Notes: generated by a model not told the origin, from the letters alone. DNA of 64,000 bases from Areca catechu (GCA_021397845.1 CM038050.1:111651891-111715890); one strand, 5' to 3'. Shown: positions 31,854 to 44,186, counted from the first letter of the stretch. Numbers and translations: made by a program.

Positions 31854-33685
31854 TGATGGGGGGACCCGAAACCCATCCGAGTTTTCTTCTTTTTCTCCTA
31901 GATGTTTTATTTTATTTTACATGTTTTTACTCCAGCTATTCCACTTATTCCCTTTATTCCTATTTTATTCCATGTTTATCCCTATTTTATCCCTCTACTA
32001 TTCATGTCTTCTTCTTCCTCAAAACCATTACCCAGAACTTCTTTTCTTCCACTGCTGGTCCCTGATCTGCCATGCCCGACCACCAGCGACCCCCCACCAA
32101 CGGTTGTCCACCATCCCCGCCGCTGTCGCCGCCCCTGCCCCCCGCCGCTGTCGCCGCCCTGCCCACCGCCGCTCCCTCCCATGCCGCCCGTCCACCTCCC
32201 ACAGATGACCCCCTGTTGTCTCGCCGCCATGCCTGAGCACCTTTCCAGCTATCCATCACTCGCCATGCCAGCTCCGCCGCCTCCTTCCACTGCCACCTGA
32301 GAGGCCATCGTCCACCGTTCCTCCGCCCATGACCACGAGATCCCTGTGACTGGAGCAACCCAAGGATGCCGCCCATGCCCGTGCCCGACACCCCTCAGCC
32401 CGGAGTCACCTCCAACTGGCAACCCCTCTGCCGTCGTGCCATTTCCTTTTCCCACCCAGCCGCTGGCTGTTCTCTACCCAAACCCAAGCCTGATCTCCAT
32501 TGTCCATAGATGCAACGAGTGTATGGCATCCATCTTTGCATTCTCCCATGGCAAGCTCCTGTTCTTAACCACTTCCAAGAATGCCTTAAAGGATGACCAA
32601 GGGTGCATCCTCTGCCCACCGGTCATTGCTAGAGAGAAGCTTCGACCATTGGTTTCTGAGGTTCCTCTAGGCTGCCAACCTCCATAGCCGTGATGGAGAC
32701 ACCATCTCCATAGCCGCCGGATCTCACGAATGATTCTCCAGATCCACGAGCACCGCCCGCGGGACGTAACGACCTCCGCTTGCCTCACTGAACAAACGTT
32801 GATTCGCTTGAGCTAGAGGTCGGAATCGCAGGAATAATTCCCGGCATGGTCGATCCCGTGATCACCTTCCAAGACTTGGCCCCGGTTTCCATATTGGCGC
32901 CTTGGATGTGGAGGATCTCCCTCATCCTCATCGGATCTACCCTAGCTCCCCTCCGCCCTGTTCGCCGATCCTCTATTCCATGATTGTAGGAGAGGGACTT
33001 GCACGGATCTCAAAGTTACAGAATTTAGGATTAAAAAATAAAATAAAATAAAATTTCCATGTATATCCTACTTGGTTCCTAAGTCTTGTAATCCTATAAA
33101 AAGGCATCCCCTCTAGTAATTGGAATGATGAAATTGAATTTTTGAAAGAGTTGTTGGTTCTGTCTTCATTTGGAGTGGGCTTAGGCCCGTCTTGCCTTCG
33201 TCCTTCAGGACATCGAGGGGTGTGAGGCCCCAATGCCTTCACTCCAATGAGAGCGTCGAGGAGCATGACGCCGCTCCAGGACATCAGTGTCACCGTGCAT
33301 GATGGCAGGGTGTGATCTCCAAGTGATCAGCACCGTCGTGCATGATGGCAGGATGTGATCCCAAATAAGGTCTTCACTGCCAAACAGCTGACGTGGGGCT
33401 CGAAGCCCTAGGTACCCTTTTCCCCTCCATCTCCTTATTTCCCGTTGAATCTAGATCCTAGGTTCGAGTTTCATTCCCGTTCCCCCTCCATATTTCCATT
33501 TTTCCTTCGTCATCCCATCAAGAAAAGTGAAAACCAAAAGAGTCCAGCCATTTTAGGATTTTTGTTTCAGTGTCGTTCTATCCTAGTCCCGGGAAGCTTC
33601 TTAGCCCTCCCATGGGTCCTTAGCTTGCTTTCTGTTTTCCCCTTTCACAATAACCATGGGTTCATCGCGTGTCCGTCCTGCTTCA
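31854..33685 (+). mobile_element. Solo LTR inserted in G3 gag
   Basis: It starts TGATGGGGGG, ends CTGCTTCA, is 1832 bp long and is flanked by identical ACTAG pentamers (31849-31853 and 33686-33690). A plus-strand TATA-like CCTATAAAAAGGC lies at about 33093. A 47-bp tandem duplication (GTGCATGATGGCAGG-type) lies at about 33290-33360. No internal domain is seen. The segment 32060-32830 is strongly GC-rich and unlike the rest. It could also be a complete non-autonomous element, but only TG...CA ends and the duplication are certain. Confidence 0.8.
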
Positions 33686-33690
33686 ACTAG

Positions 33691-34400
33691 GCTTAGATCT
33701 AGGGGTACTAATCCTATGGGGTTCAGGTTGACTAGGGGGAACCTGACTGGTACTAGGCTGATACCTTGGGATTAGGGGTTCCTTGGGTTCATAGGACAAG
33801 GGTTCAGCTCTATGGATCTTGGGTTTATTAGGCTCATAGAAGGTGGATGCATAGGTTCTAGAGTCATAGGCTTTGGGCTTAGATCTATAGGTTGTGGCTC
33901 CCTTATCCTGATCAATGAAATCATGATTGGGTTTCCTAGGGTTGGGCTCCTGGTATGGGTTAGAGTATGGGGTTATCCAAGGATTCGACTCGACAGGATC
34001 CTAAGGTCAGGCTCAGGCTTATATCTGGTATGGGGCTTAGAGATTTTATCTAGGTTTCCTAATTAGTCTCCTACCTGGTCAAACCTATGGGTTATTTGTT
34101 AGTCGATTGGATCAATTGGTCAAGTCTATGATTTATTTGGGTATTGGATTGGTTGAACTTGAAGTTCATTTAGGCAAACTGGTTTTGAGATTGGGTGCTT
34201 AATTGGGTGACAATCTGTTCACTCATGGCCTTCATGAGAGTCTCAAAATTGGGTTCCATGGTTGAGCTAGGTTGGGTTTTAGACCTTTGGTATTGGGTTC
34301 CTAGTCTAATGGTCATGCAATCGAACAAGCAAGGTGGTATGATGCAGTTAGGCACACAAAATGAAAATGGGCTACAGTTTCCTAGACCTAGAGCTAAAAT
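33691..34400 (-). pseudogene. G3 gag N-terminal and Pro-rich linker
   Basis: The minus-strand frame 34170-34355 (MPNCIIPPCLFDCMTIRLGT and then METNF-like FETLMKAMSEQIVTQL) resembles a gypsy gag N-terminus. The adjoining 33700-34060 encodes low-complexity Pro/Ser/Tyr-rich sequence on the minus strand, continued beyond the solo LTR. The family assignment rests on position between primer site and zinc knuckle. Confidence 0.5.
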
Positions 34401-35493
34401 TGAATGGATCTACTCAACTTATACTTAACTCAGCAACTAATCCTTCCACTAGCCAAGTAAGAGGTGGGGTGGTGGGAGGTCCCCCTGCATGTGACAGGGT
34501 CCTAATTAAAAACCACCAGTCCACTTAGGATGTTTGCCTTTGGACCTCTAGCCTTAGACACCAGTTTTCAGTAATAGCTGGGGAATTAGGTACACTGGTT
34601 GGCCCACACAATTTGGACCTGACCTGTTGGTGTCCCTAAGCTCTCTAGAGCAATTAGGTTGCTAATTGATTTTAGTTAAGGCTTGGGTTCTAATGCTAGG
34701 TGGTTGTTTTGGGCCTAGGACAGGTTATGACCTCCTGCCCTGATCTGAGATATTGAGATTGCCCTTAAGATTAGTTTAATGAGATGATGACATTCAATGA
34801 ACCTAATGCAATCTAATAACAATCAAAAAAATAAAAATATTTTTTTACCTTTTATTCGATGGCAAATTAGGTTTAAGTTGGTTAAGTTAGCAAACAAATC
34901 TTGGGCTTGGGTTTGGAAGTGATTAGGTTTGGTTTGATCAAGTATGCAGAACATAAATTAGGGTTTGATTTGATGCAAAATTTGGTTCAGTTTTCGATGC
35001 AGAAAAATTTTATAAAAATTTAAGAATAGAGAATGAAAAGTGAAGATGATCTCTACCAAGTTTCATGCAAAAGAAAAATTCGTTTTTAGACTATGTGTAG
35101 AAATCTTAGATTTCAAGTTAGGGTTCCTAATTTGTAGATTTTGATAATTCTTGTGTTTTTGTAAAAATAATTAAAATTATGAAAAAGATCAAGACTAAAC
35201 AGAGGATATACCATGCAAATTTCAATGAAAAATAAAATACTAAAGATGATGAAAGAGACCGAAATCTAGACACCTAATACAGAGATAGGATGCAGAAATT
35301 TCTAGGGCAAAAGAAAATAAGTGTAAAAAAATTCTAAAGACTTAAATAAATCAAAAAAAATTCCAAAAAATACTATCAATAATGTGAAATCCAACAAAAT
35401 AAAACTCAAAATTTTCTGACCTACCTACATGTAGAAACAATATAAGAATAGACCATGTACAAGAATTACAAGATGTAGAAACTAGCCCTAAAA
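34401..35493 (-). other. G3 leader, noncoding
   Basis: AT-rich, no supported frame. It lies between the primer site and gag of G3, the usual place of an untranslated leader. Confidence 0.5.
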
Positions 35494-35508
35494 CATGCTC
35501 TGATACAA
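35494..35508 (-). promoter_or_regulatory. G3 primer-binding site
   Basis: Minus strand reads TGTATCAGAGCATG, matching the Met-tRNA-type TGGTATCAGAGC with one base missing, two to three bases inside the 5' LTR. Confidence 0.75.
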
Positions 35509-35510
35509 AA

Positions 35511-37102
35511 TGATGCAGGACTACTCAAGCATGCCAATTATTTTTTTGTTATTAGACATTAAGTTAGGAGTTTGTATCCCAAATTTCAAACAAAGAAACT
35601 AAGTAGAGAATTCTATAAAAAAATCAGAAGCATAGGAATGCAGAATTAAACCCCTAAAGTGAAGAAACAGGACCGCCAAGGCTGAGAAGCCCTGGTTAGG
35701 ACTAGCTCTTCTACAATACTACTACCAGAGGAGTCTAGGGGGTGTACCTGGTAGAGATTTGAAGATCATTCCATGAAGAGTTCACTCCACGCTCTCGAAT
35801 GCGGCCTGAAAAATAAACTATCCATCCTATGGATTCATGGATTTTAATTCGGTGGCCTGAAAGCGATCAGATGGAATCCTTGGATTTGTGAACTTTGAGA
35901 GACATACAAATCACCAATCATGGGTTAGAAAACAAGGAAAAAGAAGGAAAAATCATTGAAGGAAGAAGAAGGGGAAGAGGCTTGAGGAAGGCCACCAAGA
36001 GATTAAGAAGGCTGGTGGCTTGGAGGCCGGGCGTAGGGATCACACAGATTCCCGGAGGGATCACACGGATACCCTTAAGCACACATAAACTCACTCAAAA
36101 TTTTGATGACAACTCAAGAGAAATTCATTTATAACAATTCATAATAATTGATCATTTGTTACAAGAGGGTGGAGGGGTGGGATATTTATAGATGTTTCCA
36201 TGCCCTCTCCTAGTTAGGATATGATTACAAACTTTGATAGGGAGAAGGATTACAAAGTGGCCTAGAACTAGGATTATATAAATTGAGTAAGAATAAAACA
36301 AATTCTCCTAGTTAGAAGTTAATTCTTCTCCTTCTTTGACTTGGTCAAGGGGCTTCCTTGTTGGGTTGGGAAGGAGTATTCCTTCCTTTGACCTGGGGAA
36401 GCTCTTGGGCACCTGGGCTTGTCATGAATGGGCCTGGGGCGCCAACTGCTTATGGGCTTTTGGGCTGGGGTGCTTGAAAGGCAGTATATTACCTTGGTAT
36501 CTTGGTCTCTTGGGCTTGGATGCTTAATTGAACTTGGGCTTGATCTTTAGGGTAGCAAGGTGCATCTCCAACATGGGCTTAGGCGGCCTCCAAAGAGCTT
36601 TGGCCCATGGGCTTGATCCTAGTGGACTCGAAACCCTGGGCTAGGATGTTGGAAGAATATTATTGGTCCCTGGTATCTTTTATGGACTTACTTTGTTTTG
36701 GGATCCTGGTGAAGACTTTAGCTGATGCTCCTCCTCTTGTACAAAATTTTAAAGAACACAACTTACTGTACTCTTACAGGACTCAGATTGACAAAAGATC
36801 CAAAATGACATAGCAAGACCAAAATAACTATAGACTCACAATGAGTTAACTTGAACAACTAAGCTCAACTGAGCTGATCATAACCCAAGACTCAACTCAT
36901 AAACCCTTAATGGTGTGAGTCGACTCTAAATACAAGACTCAAGTGTAACAAGGCCTGAAAATAAAACTCAAGGCTCAAATACAGAACTCAAATGACTAAC
37001 AGAGCCAGATTATTGGACTCAAAGATAAAATTTGAATCATGGATAAGGGACTCAAAACTCAGGGATTGATAGTGAACTAGGGTTGACCTGATGTCTTCAT
37101 CA
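35511..37102 (-). mobile_element. G3 5' LTR
   Basis: 1592 bp, plus-strand ends TGATGCAGGACTA and CTTCATCA. A minus-strand TATA-like CTATAAATATCCC lies at about 36178-36195. It keeps the ~500-bp segment missing from the 3' LTR. Confidence 0.85.
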
Positions 37103-38745
37103 ACTTCCATTATCGAAAAGGATACAATGTACATCATAATTTTTGACATTCAAAGTAACAACCACCACGTCATCATGAAGAAACTAAATGCCATCATCAT
37201 CTTCTTCAGAAAAGACTATTAGCATTATGCACCATTTTGCCAGCTGGGTGGGTTCGCAGTATCCCTCAGTTATCATCTTCATGTTCCTCAATGGTGTGGG
37301 ATCACCACCTTTGAGTGGTGGAAGCGGCTATGGTTGTTCAACTGGTATGATGATCTCAGCCACTCTCTCATCCTTCTTTATTATATAATGATCAATTAAG
37401 ATGATCCTGTCTGATCAGTTCTTCAATTTCATCTTGTAACTAGATACACTCTTTGGTGTCATTGACATGTTCTTGATGGTATGAATAGAATTTATTTTTA
37501 TTTCTCCTTGTCAATGGCATTTGCATTCTTCGATGCTCGGGGAGAAGCCCCTTGACCTCCATTACTACATTTTCTCTTGGTGCGTTCAGAGGAGTATAGG
37601 TATAGAACTTCCATAGTAGCGATGCTTGAAGGGCTTCTCTATGTCGGCAATCTTTGAGAAACCTGTTCCTCTCTTGAGGGGATCTAGAATGAGGTCAAGC
37701 TCTCCCCTCACACCTTGAAGAGGGTCTGTTCCTTGCATTTTTTTCCCACCCACAATAGAGAAGTGGGTGGATCTTCCTCCATATCCGAGTTAACTTTTTA
37801 GCTCGATCTAGCATTCCTACAAAATTCTTAGGATAGGTTTTGGTTAGTGACTTCTTAACATCATTTTTTAACAACCCTTTCACAAGGGCTGACATAATGA
37901 CTGACTGGTCTAGGTTGCAGATTTCCAAGGTAGCTACATTAACATGGCTCATAAATATTTGGACCATCTATCCTTCCCTTTATGTAAGAGTACGAAGATA
38001 GTCCAAATGTTGTTGTGGTCTCTAATTTCTGACAAAGTGGTCAATAAATGCTTGGCTTAGTTGTTCAAAAGAGTGCACCAATCCTAGCTTTAGACTAGAG
38101 TACCAATGCTGAGCCGCTCCCTTTAAAGTGGAGGGGAAAGCTTGGCAGAGGATGGGATCGGGAGCCCCGTGGAGCATTGTTGCTCTAATACTCACCAGGT
38201 TATCATCAAGGTCGGTGGTCCCATCGTAGCTTTCTAGCTAAAGAATTTTGAAATATCGGTGAAGCGATGCTCGCATGATCATATAATTAAATGGCAGTTA
38301 ATTATTGACCCCATCATTTTGTATTGAAGAAAGATTACAAATTTCCTCGATCCGATGATCCATTTTCTTAAGCCTTTGATCGATCTCAAGGTTTCGATCG
38401 GCCAAGGCTTCTGACTATTGCAAAGATCAATGGTCATGAGTAGAATAATGCTCTAATCGAGGACTTTCAGGATATGGTCTCCTTGCCCTTAACCTTCTAC
38501 GAGGTGGTGATGGTGGTGAGCAATTCCCCCAGGATCCTTCAGAGGGACCTATGATTGCTCCGGTGGTGGTGGTGCCACTTCGGCCCATTGGATGTTGCAT
38601 CACTAGTAGTGACACAAATATAGGTAATGTCGGGGCTAATGTAGGGTGGGATGGATCATTCGCCTGGTTCTCTGGTGCCCTTTCCACAAGTCAAGAGGCT
38701 ACGGTGTTGGTGCACTGAGAGACAGTCTTCTTAGGTGGCATGGCC
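37103..38745 (-). pseudogene. G2 gag and start of protease
   Basis: The minus-strand gag probably begins at MPPKKTVSQ (about 38737). The 38427-38687 frame holds a Pro/Arg-rich region. The 37695-37967 frame (MVQIFMSHVNVATLEICNLD, then VKGLLKNDVKKSLTKTYPK) matches the C-terminal retrotransposon-gag domain. The gag end at 37390-37500 reads YHQEHVNDTKEC and LQDEIEELIRQDHL with stops, the counterpart of the G1 HDTEEC motif. Protease starts at 37103-37200 and continues beyond G3. Confidence 0.75.
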
Positions 38746-38811
38746 TTCCTTCTTATTATTCACACCCCCATAAATATTTAGGCCCTCCCTTTTATCTATT
38801 TGTACCAAAAT

Positions 38812-39307
38812 TCATCAAGCACTAGAGGATGAGCTCGAGCTGGTGATGGAGGTGCTGGGGTAGACAGTGTAGGCTGATCTCCGAAAAGAGATACCTATAA
38901 AAGAACCCCACCAGGGGTGGCCCCAATAATGGCACTTTGACAATCAAGTTAGTATGGATACCAACAGGGGAGAGTGTGAGTGGAAAGGCTTGCATACCTC
39001 AGAGAGCTTACATGGAGCCCTTCTTATAGGAGGATAGTTAATGAGACCAAGATCCTTTTGGATCTGATGAAAGGTGGCCGAGTTTTCTACATGTCGCCTG
39101 GGGCTTTTCTACTGTCAAAGGGGCATCTTGTCTCCTTAAATGCATCCATGTCATTAGTCCAAGGTAGGCCATGCTTCATTAAATTATAGCTCGAATTATG
39201 GGGCATTCAAGCATGCCCATGCTCTTGCAAAGATCCTATAATTATTTGATGACTTTGGGATGCGATGGAAAGCCCTGCCAGGTGGTGTCATGTGGAGTGA
39301 TAGGTGA
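38812..39307 (-). mobile_element. G2 5' LTR, truncated
   Basis: Contains GGCACTTTGACAATCAAGTT, which aligns with the G1 and LARD LTRs (GATATTCCGATGATCAAGTC at about 12318). The primer region just inside it (minus TTTTGGTACAAATAGATAAAAGG) is a degraded version of the LARD/G1 site. Only about 0.5 kb remains before an unrelated LTR fragment begins at 39308. Confidence 0.5.
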
Positions 39308-39959
39308 TAACTATATTATATACCTATAAAAAAGTATTAATTTAATACTTAAATTATATTTATTTATTTTGAATTGATACTTTTATATATATTTTGTAGA
39401 AAATAAGAGTATACATAAAGAGCTCGATTTATGGGTTCAAATGAAATAAGTTTGAAGCAAATCGGATCTAAAACAAGCCCAGAATCAAATTTTAAATAAT
39501 TAATAAGGGAATTACACGAAGTTTAAAGTAGTCGATCCATGGTAGACTGGCTGCTTGGTCCATAGAATGCCCTGCGATCCACGGGCGGCGATGACCAATG
39601 GTCCACGGTGTAGAACCGTGGACTATGAAGCTCCTTTTGAGCCAAAACTCATCGGAGACACCATCCAGTTGTTGCTAGAGCTGCCTACACCATGTCTTCC
39701 GCTCAAAGAGGTTGTCGGAGTGCTAATTGCTGGTTCCCTCCTTTAAAATCTCACCACTCTTCATGGTTTACCAAACACCATCATCAGGCCAATCTCTTCC
39801 CCAATTGTTCTTCCATTTTCGGCCACCATCCATAGTCATTATCCCACTTTTGGCCACCATTCCCAGTAATTCTACCATCTCCACCACCATCCACTCAATC
39901 TTTCCTCCCACGGTTCTTCCCTATGGTAGCAGCATACAAATAGCTCCGACGAGTCTTGG
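39308..39959 (+). mobile_element. AT-rich LTR fragment, class unresolved
   Basis: Starts TGATAACTATATTATATACC, a typical gypsy-type LTR start, with a small palindrome AGTATTAATTTAATACT at about 39333. It later turns GC-neutral with a GTCCACGG...CCGTGGAC inverted pair near 39600-39625. No internal domain or partner LTR is seen. The right end is cut by element C2 (39960). Confidence 0.4.
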
Positions 39960-39971
39960 TGATGCATGGGT

Positions 39972-42604
39972 TGATGGGAATTCTCCCAAGGTGCCGGGAT
40001 CATGCAGCATGTAGAATTGACTTTTGAAACAAAATTTCATAGCATGATACCCTAACATGTATAATATGTATAGAAAACCCTAATTCCCAAGAACCCCTTG
40101 TGCAATATCAACTAATGAATCATGAAATAGAGTCAAGAAAAATACCTGGATCACTAAAACCCAACTTTTTCATAAGGTTTACAAGTGCAAACCCTCCAAC
40201 GGTGATCTACACGAAACTCGGACCAAGAAAGAACTCCTTTTTCAAGTTGCTTGGAGAAGTGGAACTCTTTCGACAGCCTTTGGTCTATTGACCACTATAG
40301 GACACCCTGTCCTACTGAAGGGTACTCAAGACACTATCCTAAACCACTTTAGGTTCTAGGACTATCCTCTACTAGGACCCTATAGGCTTATGTCCTAAAA
40401 CCAAGCCTTGTCCTAGTGTAGAATAACTTGTATTGACAAGACAAGTCTTGTCCTAAAACAATGAGGGAGGGAGAAAGTGGAAGACTCTCAGACAGACTCT
40501 CGAAAAAATAAAAGCTTTGATATCAGAAGACCGAAGAAGAAGAAGTCATAGAAGTGTTTCTCATTTCACCGTACCCCCTATTTATAATCTCAGATGGGGC
40601 GTGAAATGCATCCCGACAACACTTATCATATATGAAACATCATATCTGATAAGACTCTTCAGGAATGGAGAGTCAAATCTGCATTCTTTCACTTACCAGA
40701 TCAATCCCCATCGCGCCATGTGTCAAATACTAGTTTTTGAGATAGGGAGACACCTCTTCTAATATGAAGTGACATGAGGCTTGAAGAGTTTTAGAGGCAG
40801 AAGGACTCTGCCCTCTATTGTGCGTGCGCATATGAAGAGGCGCGACTCTTCATGTGCGCGCCGCCTTTCACATCTCTTCAAGCCATCCCATTCAAACTTT
40901 AAACCAGTCTTTTGACTTGTCAAGGTGTGGAGATTGAGCTAAGAGGCACCTTCCTGATGACGCTCCCAGAGTCTCATCTGCAGAAGGACTCTCAGTCCAT
41001 CTGCGCGCCATACTTTTTCCCGGTGCGCCAAAGGGCGCCAATAGTCTTTCCCTTTCCATTTAGTCCGATCAAAGCATCAAATTGACTTGGTTAAACATAT
41101 GCAATATGGGTGTCATTGGAAAGGGCATCAAATAATCTTTCTGACCACATCTTTTATTTTCAGATCAGATGTCTGTAGCTCCTTCTGTGCCTTTTTGAAG
41201 TTAAGGTGTCATTTAGGTACCAAGAGTCCCATGCCATTGGGACTCTTCATATATGGCGCCTAACATGCCCAAAAATCCAAATAAAAATCAGATCAAGCTT
41301 TGATTTGGCTAGACCCACTTAGGACTCAACCTAATTTAGGTTTTCCATAATTAGGTTAGCTTAATTAACAAGCAACCGAACCCAATCCAATTGGGTTAGG
41401 AATTAGGTTAGCCTACATATGCTAGTATGCAATCTGGCTAACCAATTAGGATCCTATGACCCTAATTAAATCATGAATGACTTCCTTAGCCAAGTCCCTA
41501 TTGTGTGTGATCCATTGGCTTCCACATCTAGCCAGTAGTAGGTTTAGGTTTGAGCCGATTCGATCCGATCGAACCCGATTGACCTAATTAGGTTAAATTG
41601 GCTCACCTAATTGTCCAATTCGAATCACACATCGAATTGACTCATGAAACCAAACTAATTGGTTCATAAAAACCTATAGGACAAGATTGACATCTAGCAA
41701 CGTGTCATGCCTACCCAGAGGATGAAGAACTTGGTGAAAAATACCAAAATACTTTTCAGTAGTAAGTTACCGTGCAATTCAATCTTTCGATATCCCATTA
41801 TCCCGATTAAGTGATAGGTATGGATATATGTTAAACCCTAACACTTAATCATATCGAATCTCAGCTCGATCATGAGGACTCAACTGATGACTGATTAGAT
41901 TCCACTAATCTCATCCTGCTTTGATCAAAGGCTCCTTGAGTCTCTTATCGAAAAGATTGCGTGGGATAATAATTCCTCTTACCAGGAATGATCGATTCCT
42001 TGTTGGTCCACTCACATACTCCGTACACCTTCCACCATACCCAGAACATCTCGTACATGCCACAATGGCATGAATGAGTATGAACCAAAGTATGGCTTAG
42101 TGTGCACAAGGAACTATGGTGACCTCAGGTCTAAAGATTACATGCACAACTTCTACTCTAGGATCTATCTTTTGACAAGTAGTAAGACTTCCATAATATA
42201 ATCCCGGTGCGGATCAGTTCAGTGTACTCATATCCTGATGAGCACCCTTATCCTTGTATTAGTGTCTCTACACAAGTGGTTGTGAGATCAACCACCCTCA
42301 TCAACTGAGCATATATAGGATAAGCTAGTCTTTTCGGATTCATCGATCCCCGAATCGTTGGTCTAACGACTAGGAACATTCTAGATTAGGGTTTATAGGA
42401 ATTATGTCTCATTGTTATGAACTCCATCATAACCCTAACTCCATTGCCCTAATTTATGGGGTTCATCATAATCAATAAAAAAATATGACACAGCAGTATT
42501 TGATGAATCAAATACTTTTATTAATATGAAAGTATGTCATAAAAGAGCTGGAAATTTACAAAAAGGCCCTCATAATGATTGGCTCTTAAGGCACTTTTCT
42601 ATCA
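39972..42604 (-). mobile_element. C1 3' LTR
   Basis: 2633 bp, plus-strand ends TGATGGGAATTCTCCC and CTTTTCTATCA. A minus-strand TATA-like GATTATAAATAGG lies at about 40570-40583. The minus-strand purine tract CAAGTGGGAGTT lies just inside it (42605-42618). The CAAGACAAGTCTTG inverted pairs near 40435 and the paired TGTGCGTGCGCATATGAAG segment near 40820 give local secondary structure. Confidence 0.9.
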
Positions 42605-43205
42605 AACTCCCACTTGCACTAAAGCCAATCACCCTTGTATTTTATGCCCATACAATCTAAGTGACGATCTAATTGCTACTTGGCTAAAGCTTTAGTGAAT
42701 GGGTCTGCTATATTGTTCTTTGTGTCAACTCGTTCAATAACGACATCTTGTCTTTCAATAATCTATCGAATGAGATGGAACCATCTTAGAATGTGCTTGG
42801 ACTTGTGATGAGACCTCCGTTCCTTAGCTTATACAATAGCCCCAGTGTTATCACAGTATAATGGCACTGGCTGTTGTACATCTGGAACCATGCCCAATTC
42901 CATGATGAATTTCTTTTTCCAGACAGCTTCCTTTGCAGCTTCACTAGCAGCTATGTACTCTACCTTAGTGACTGAGTCAGCTACTGTTAGTTGCTTTGTG
43001 CTTTTCCAACTCACTGCACCACCATTTAGGGTGAAGACATACCTTGATATGGATTTGCTATCATTTGAATCTTATTGAAAACTAGAATCAGTATAACCTT
43101 CTAGTTTCAACTCAGATCCACCATATACTAGAAAATATCATTAGTCCTTCTTAGGTACTTAAGAATATTTTTCACTGCTCTCCAATGATCCTCTCCAGGA
43201 TCTGC
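42605..43205 (-). pseudogene. C1 RNase H
   Basis: The 42829-43014 frame reads MSWKSTKQLTVADSVTKVEY, then IAASEAAKEAVWKKKFIMEL and CDNTGAI, the C-terminal half of copia RNase H ('SWkS.KQ..vA.ST.EAEYiA...A..EavW...fi.eL'). The residue equal to the usual Ser-Thr-Glu-Ala-Glu-Tyr run is S-V-T-K-V-E-Y. The domain's first part at 43080-43205 is in another frame. Confidence 0.8.
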
Positions 43206-44186
43206 CTAAAACCTGCTCACTATGCCCAAGGAATATGCAACATCAGGTCTAGTACATAATATGGCATACATTATCGATCCTACAGCCAAAGCATAAGGAA
43301 TCATAGCCATCTTCTCTCTTTCTTCTGATGTCTTAGGAGATATTTTTTTAGAGAGATGTATGGTTTGACTTATAGGTAAGTAACCTTTCTTACTTCCATC
43401 CATGTTGAATCTCTTCAATACTAAGTCAATGTACCTGGATTGGGATAAGCCTAGCATCCTCTTGGATCTATCGCTATAGATCCTTATACCCAGTATATAA
43501 GATGCTTCTCCCAAATCCTTCATGGAAAACTTTGATGATAGCCAAGTTTTAATTGATTGCAACATTGGGATATCATTCCCAATGATCAATATATCATCCA
43601 CATACAAAACTAAGAAAACAATGGCACTCCCACTTGTCTTCTGATACACGCATGGTTCATCCACATTTTTGATAAAACCAAATCCTTTGATTGTTTCATC
43701 AAAATGGATGTTCCAACTCCTCGATGCTTTCTTAAGTCCATAAATGGACTTCAACTTGCATACCTGGTTTGGTCTTCCACTTGAGACAAACCCCTCTGGC
43801 TGTGACATATAGACTTCTTCCTCAAGGTTTCCATTGAGGAAAGCTATCTTTACATCCATTTGCCAGATCTCATAGTCATGGTATGCTGCTATGGCAAGCA
43901 GTATCCGAATGGACTTGAGCATGGCTACTGGAGAAAAGGTTTCATCATAGTCTACACCATGTTTTTGTCTAAAACCTTTTGCTACCAGCCTAGCCTTATA
44001 GGTCTCAACTTGACAATCTGCTCCAATCTTCATCTTGAAGACCCATTTACACCCTATCGGGTTAATTCCTTCAGGTGGATCTACCAAGGTCCAAACCTGA
44101 TTGGAATACATGGAGTCCATTTCAGATTTCATGGCACCAAGCCACTTATCAGAGTCCCTACTCTCGACAGCTTTCGAATAGGTCAC
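43206..44186 (-). CDS. C1 reverse transcriptase, longest open frame of the window
   Basis: 326 codons open. Order of blocks: SRDSDKWLGAMKSEMDSMYS, then NPIGCKWVFKMKIGADCQVE, KARLVAKGFRQKHGVDYDET, FSPVAMLKSIRILLA, DVKIAFLNGNLEEEVYMSQP, YGLKKASRSWN, the catalytic FLVLYVDDILIIGND, ASYILGIRI and TRPDVAYSLGIVSRF. All the catalytic Asp residues expected in the palm are visible. The frame is a piece of a gag-pol polyprotein and lacks its own start context; upstream and downstream parts are broken, so the protein is probably not made as a working enzyme. Confidence 0.85.
   Translation of the reverse strand: MTYSKAVESRDSDKWLGAMKSEMDSMYSNQVWTLVDPPEGINPIGCKWVFKMKIGADCQVETYKARLVAKGFRQKHGVDYDETFSPVAMLKSIRILLAIAAYHDYEIWQMDVKIAFLNGNLEEEVYMSQPEGFVSSGRPNQVCKLKSIYGLKKASRSWNIHFDETIKGFGFIKNVDEPCVYQKTSGSAIVFLVLYVDDILIIGNDIPMLQSIKTWLSSKFSMKDLGEASYILGIRIYSDRSKRMLGLSQSRYIDLVLKRFNMDGSKKGYLPISQTIHLSKKISPKTSEEREKMAMIPYALAVGSIMYAILCTRPDVAYSLGIVSRF

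Larger units (their letters stand above)
29012..37102 (-). mobile_element. Chromovirus-type gypsy element G3, internally deleted
   Basis: LTRs starting TGATGCAGGACTA at 29012 and 35511. A primer site matching Met-tRNA lies inside the high-coordinate LTR, so it reads on the minus strand. It has a gag remnant with one CCHC-like knuckle and an integrase C-terminus with a chromodomain. Protease, RT, RNase H and the integrase core are missing. The flanking pentamers GTTTC and ACTTC match at 3 of 5, consistent with a decayed duplication. It is inserted in the protease of G2. Confidence 0.82.
28721..39307 (-). mobile_element. Ty3/gypsy element G2 (Tat-type), truncated and split by G3
   Basis: Two parts, 28721-29011 and 37103-39307, join into one sequence when G3 is removed. 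The 5' LTR, gag and the start of protease are present on the minus strand. RT, RNase H and integrase are missing, the element being cut at about 28720. Gag and protease resemble those of G1 but are well diverged. Confidence 0.7.

Noticed and set aside
31902..32391. Proline-rich 132- and 129-codon frames as a host gene
   Set aside because: Inside a unit with LTR ends and target duplication; frames overlap on both strands and no domain is seen. Kept only as a possible captured fragment.
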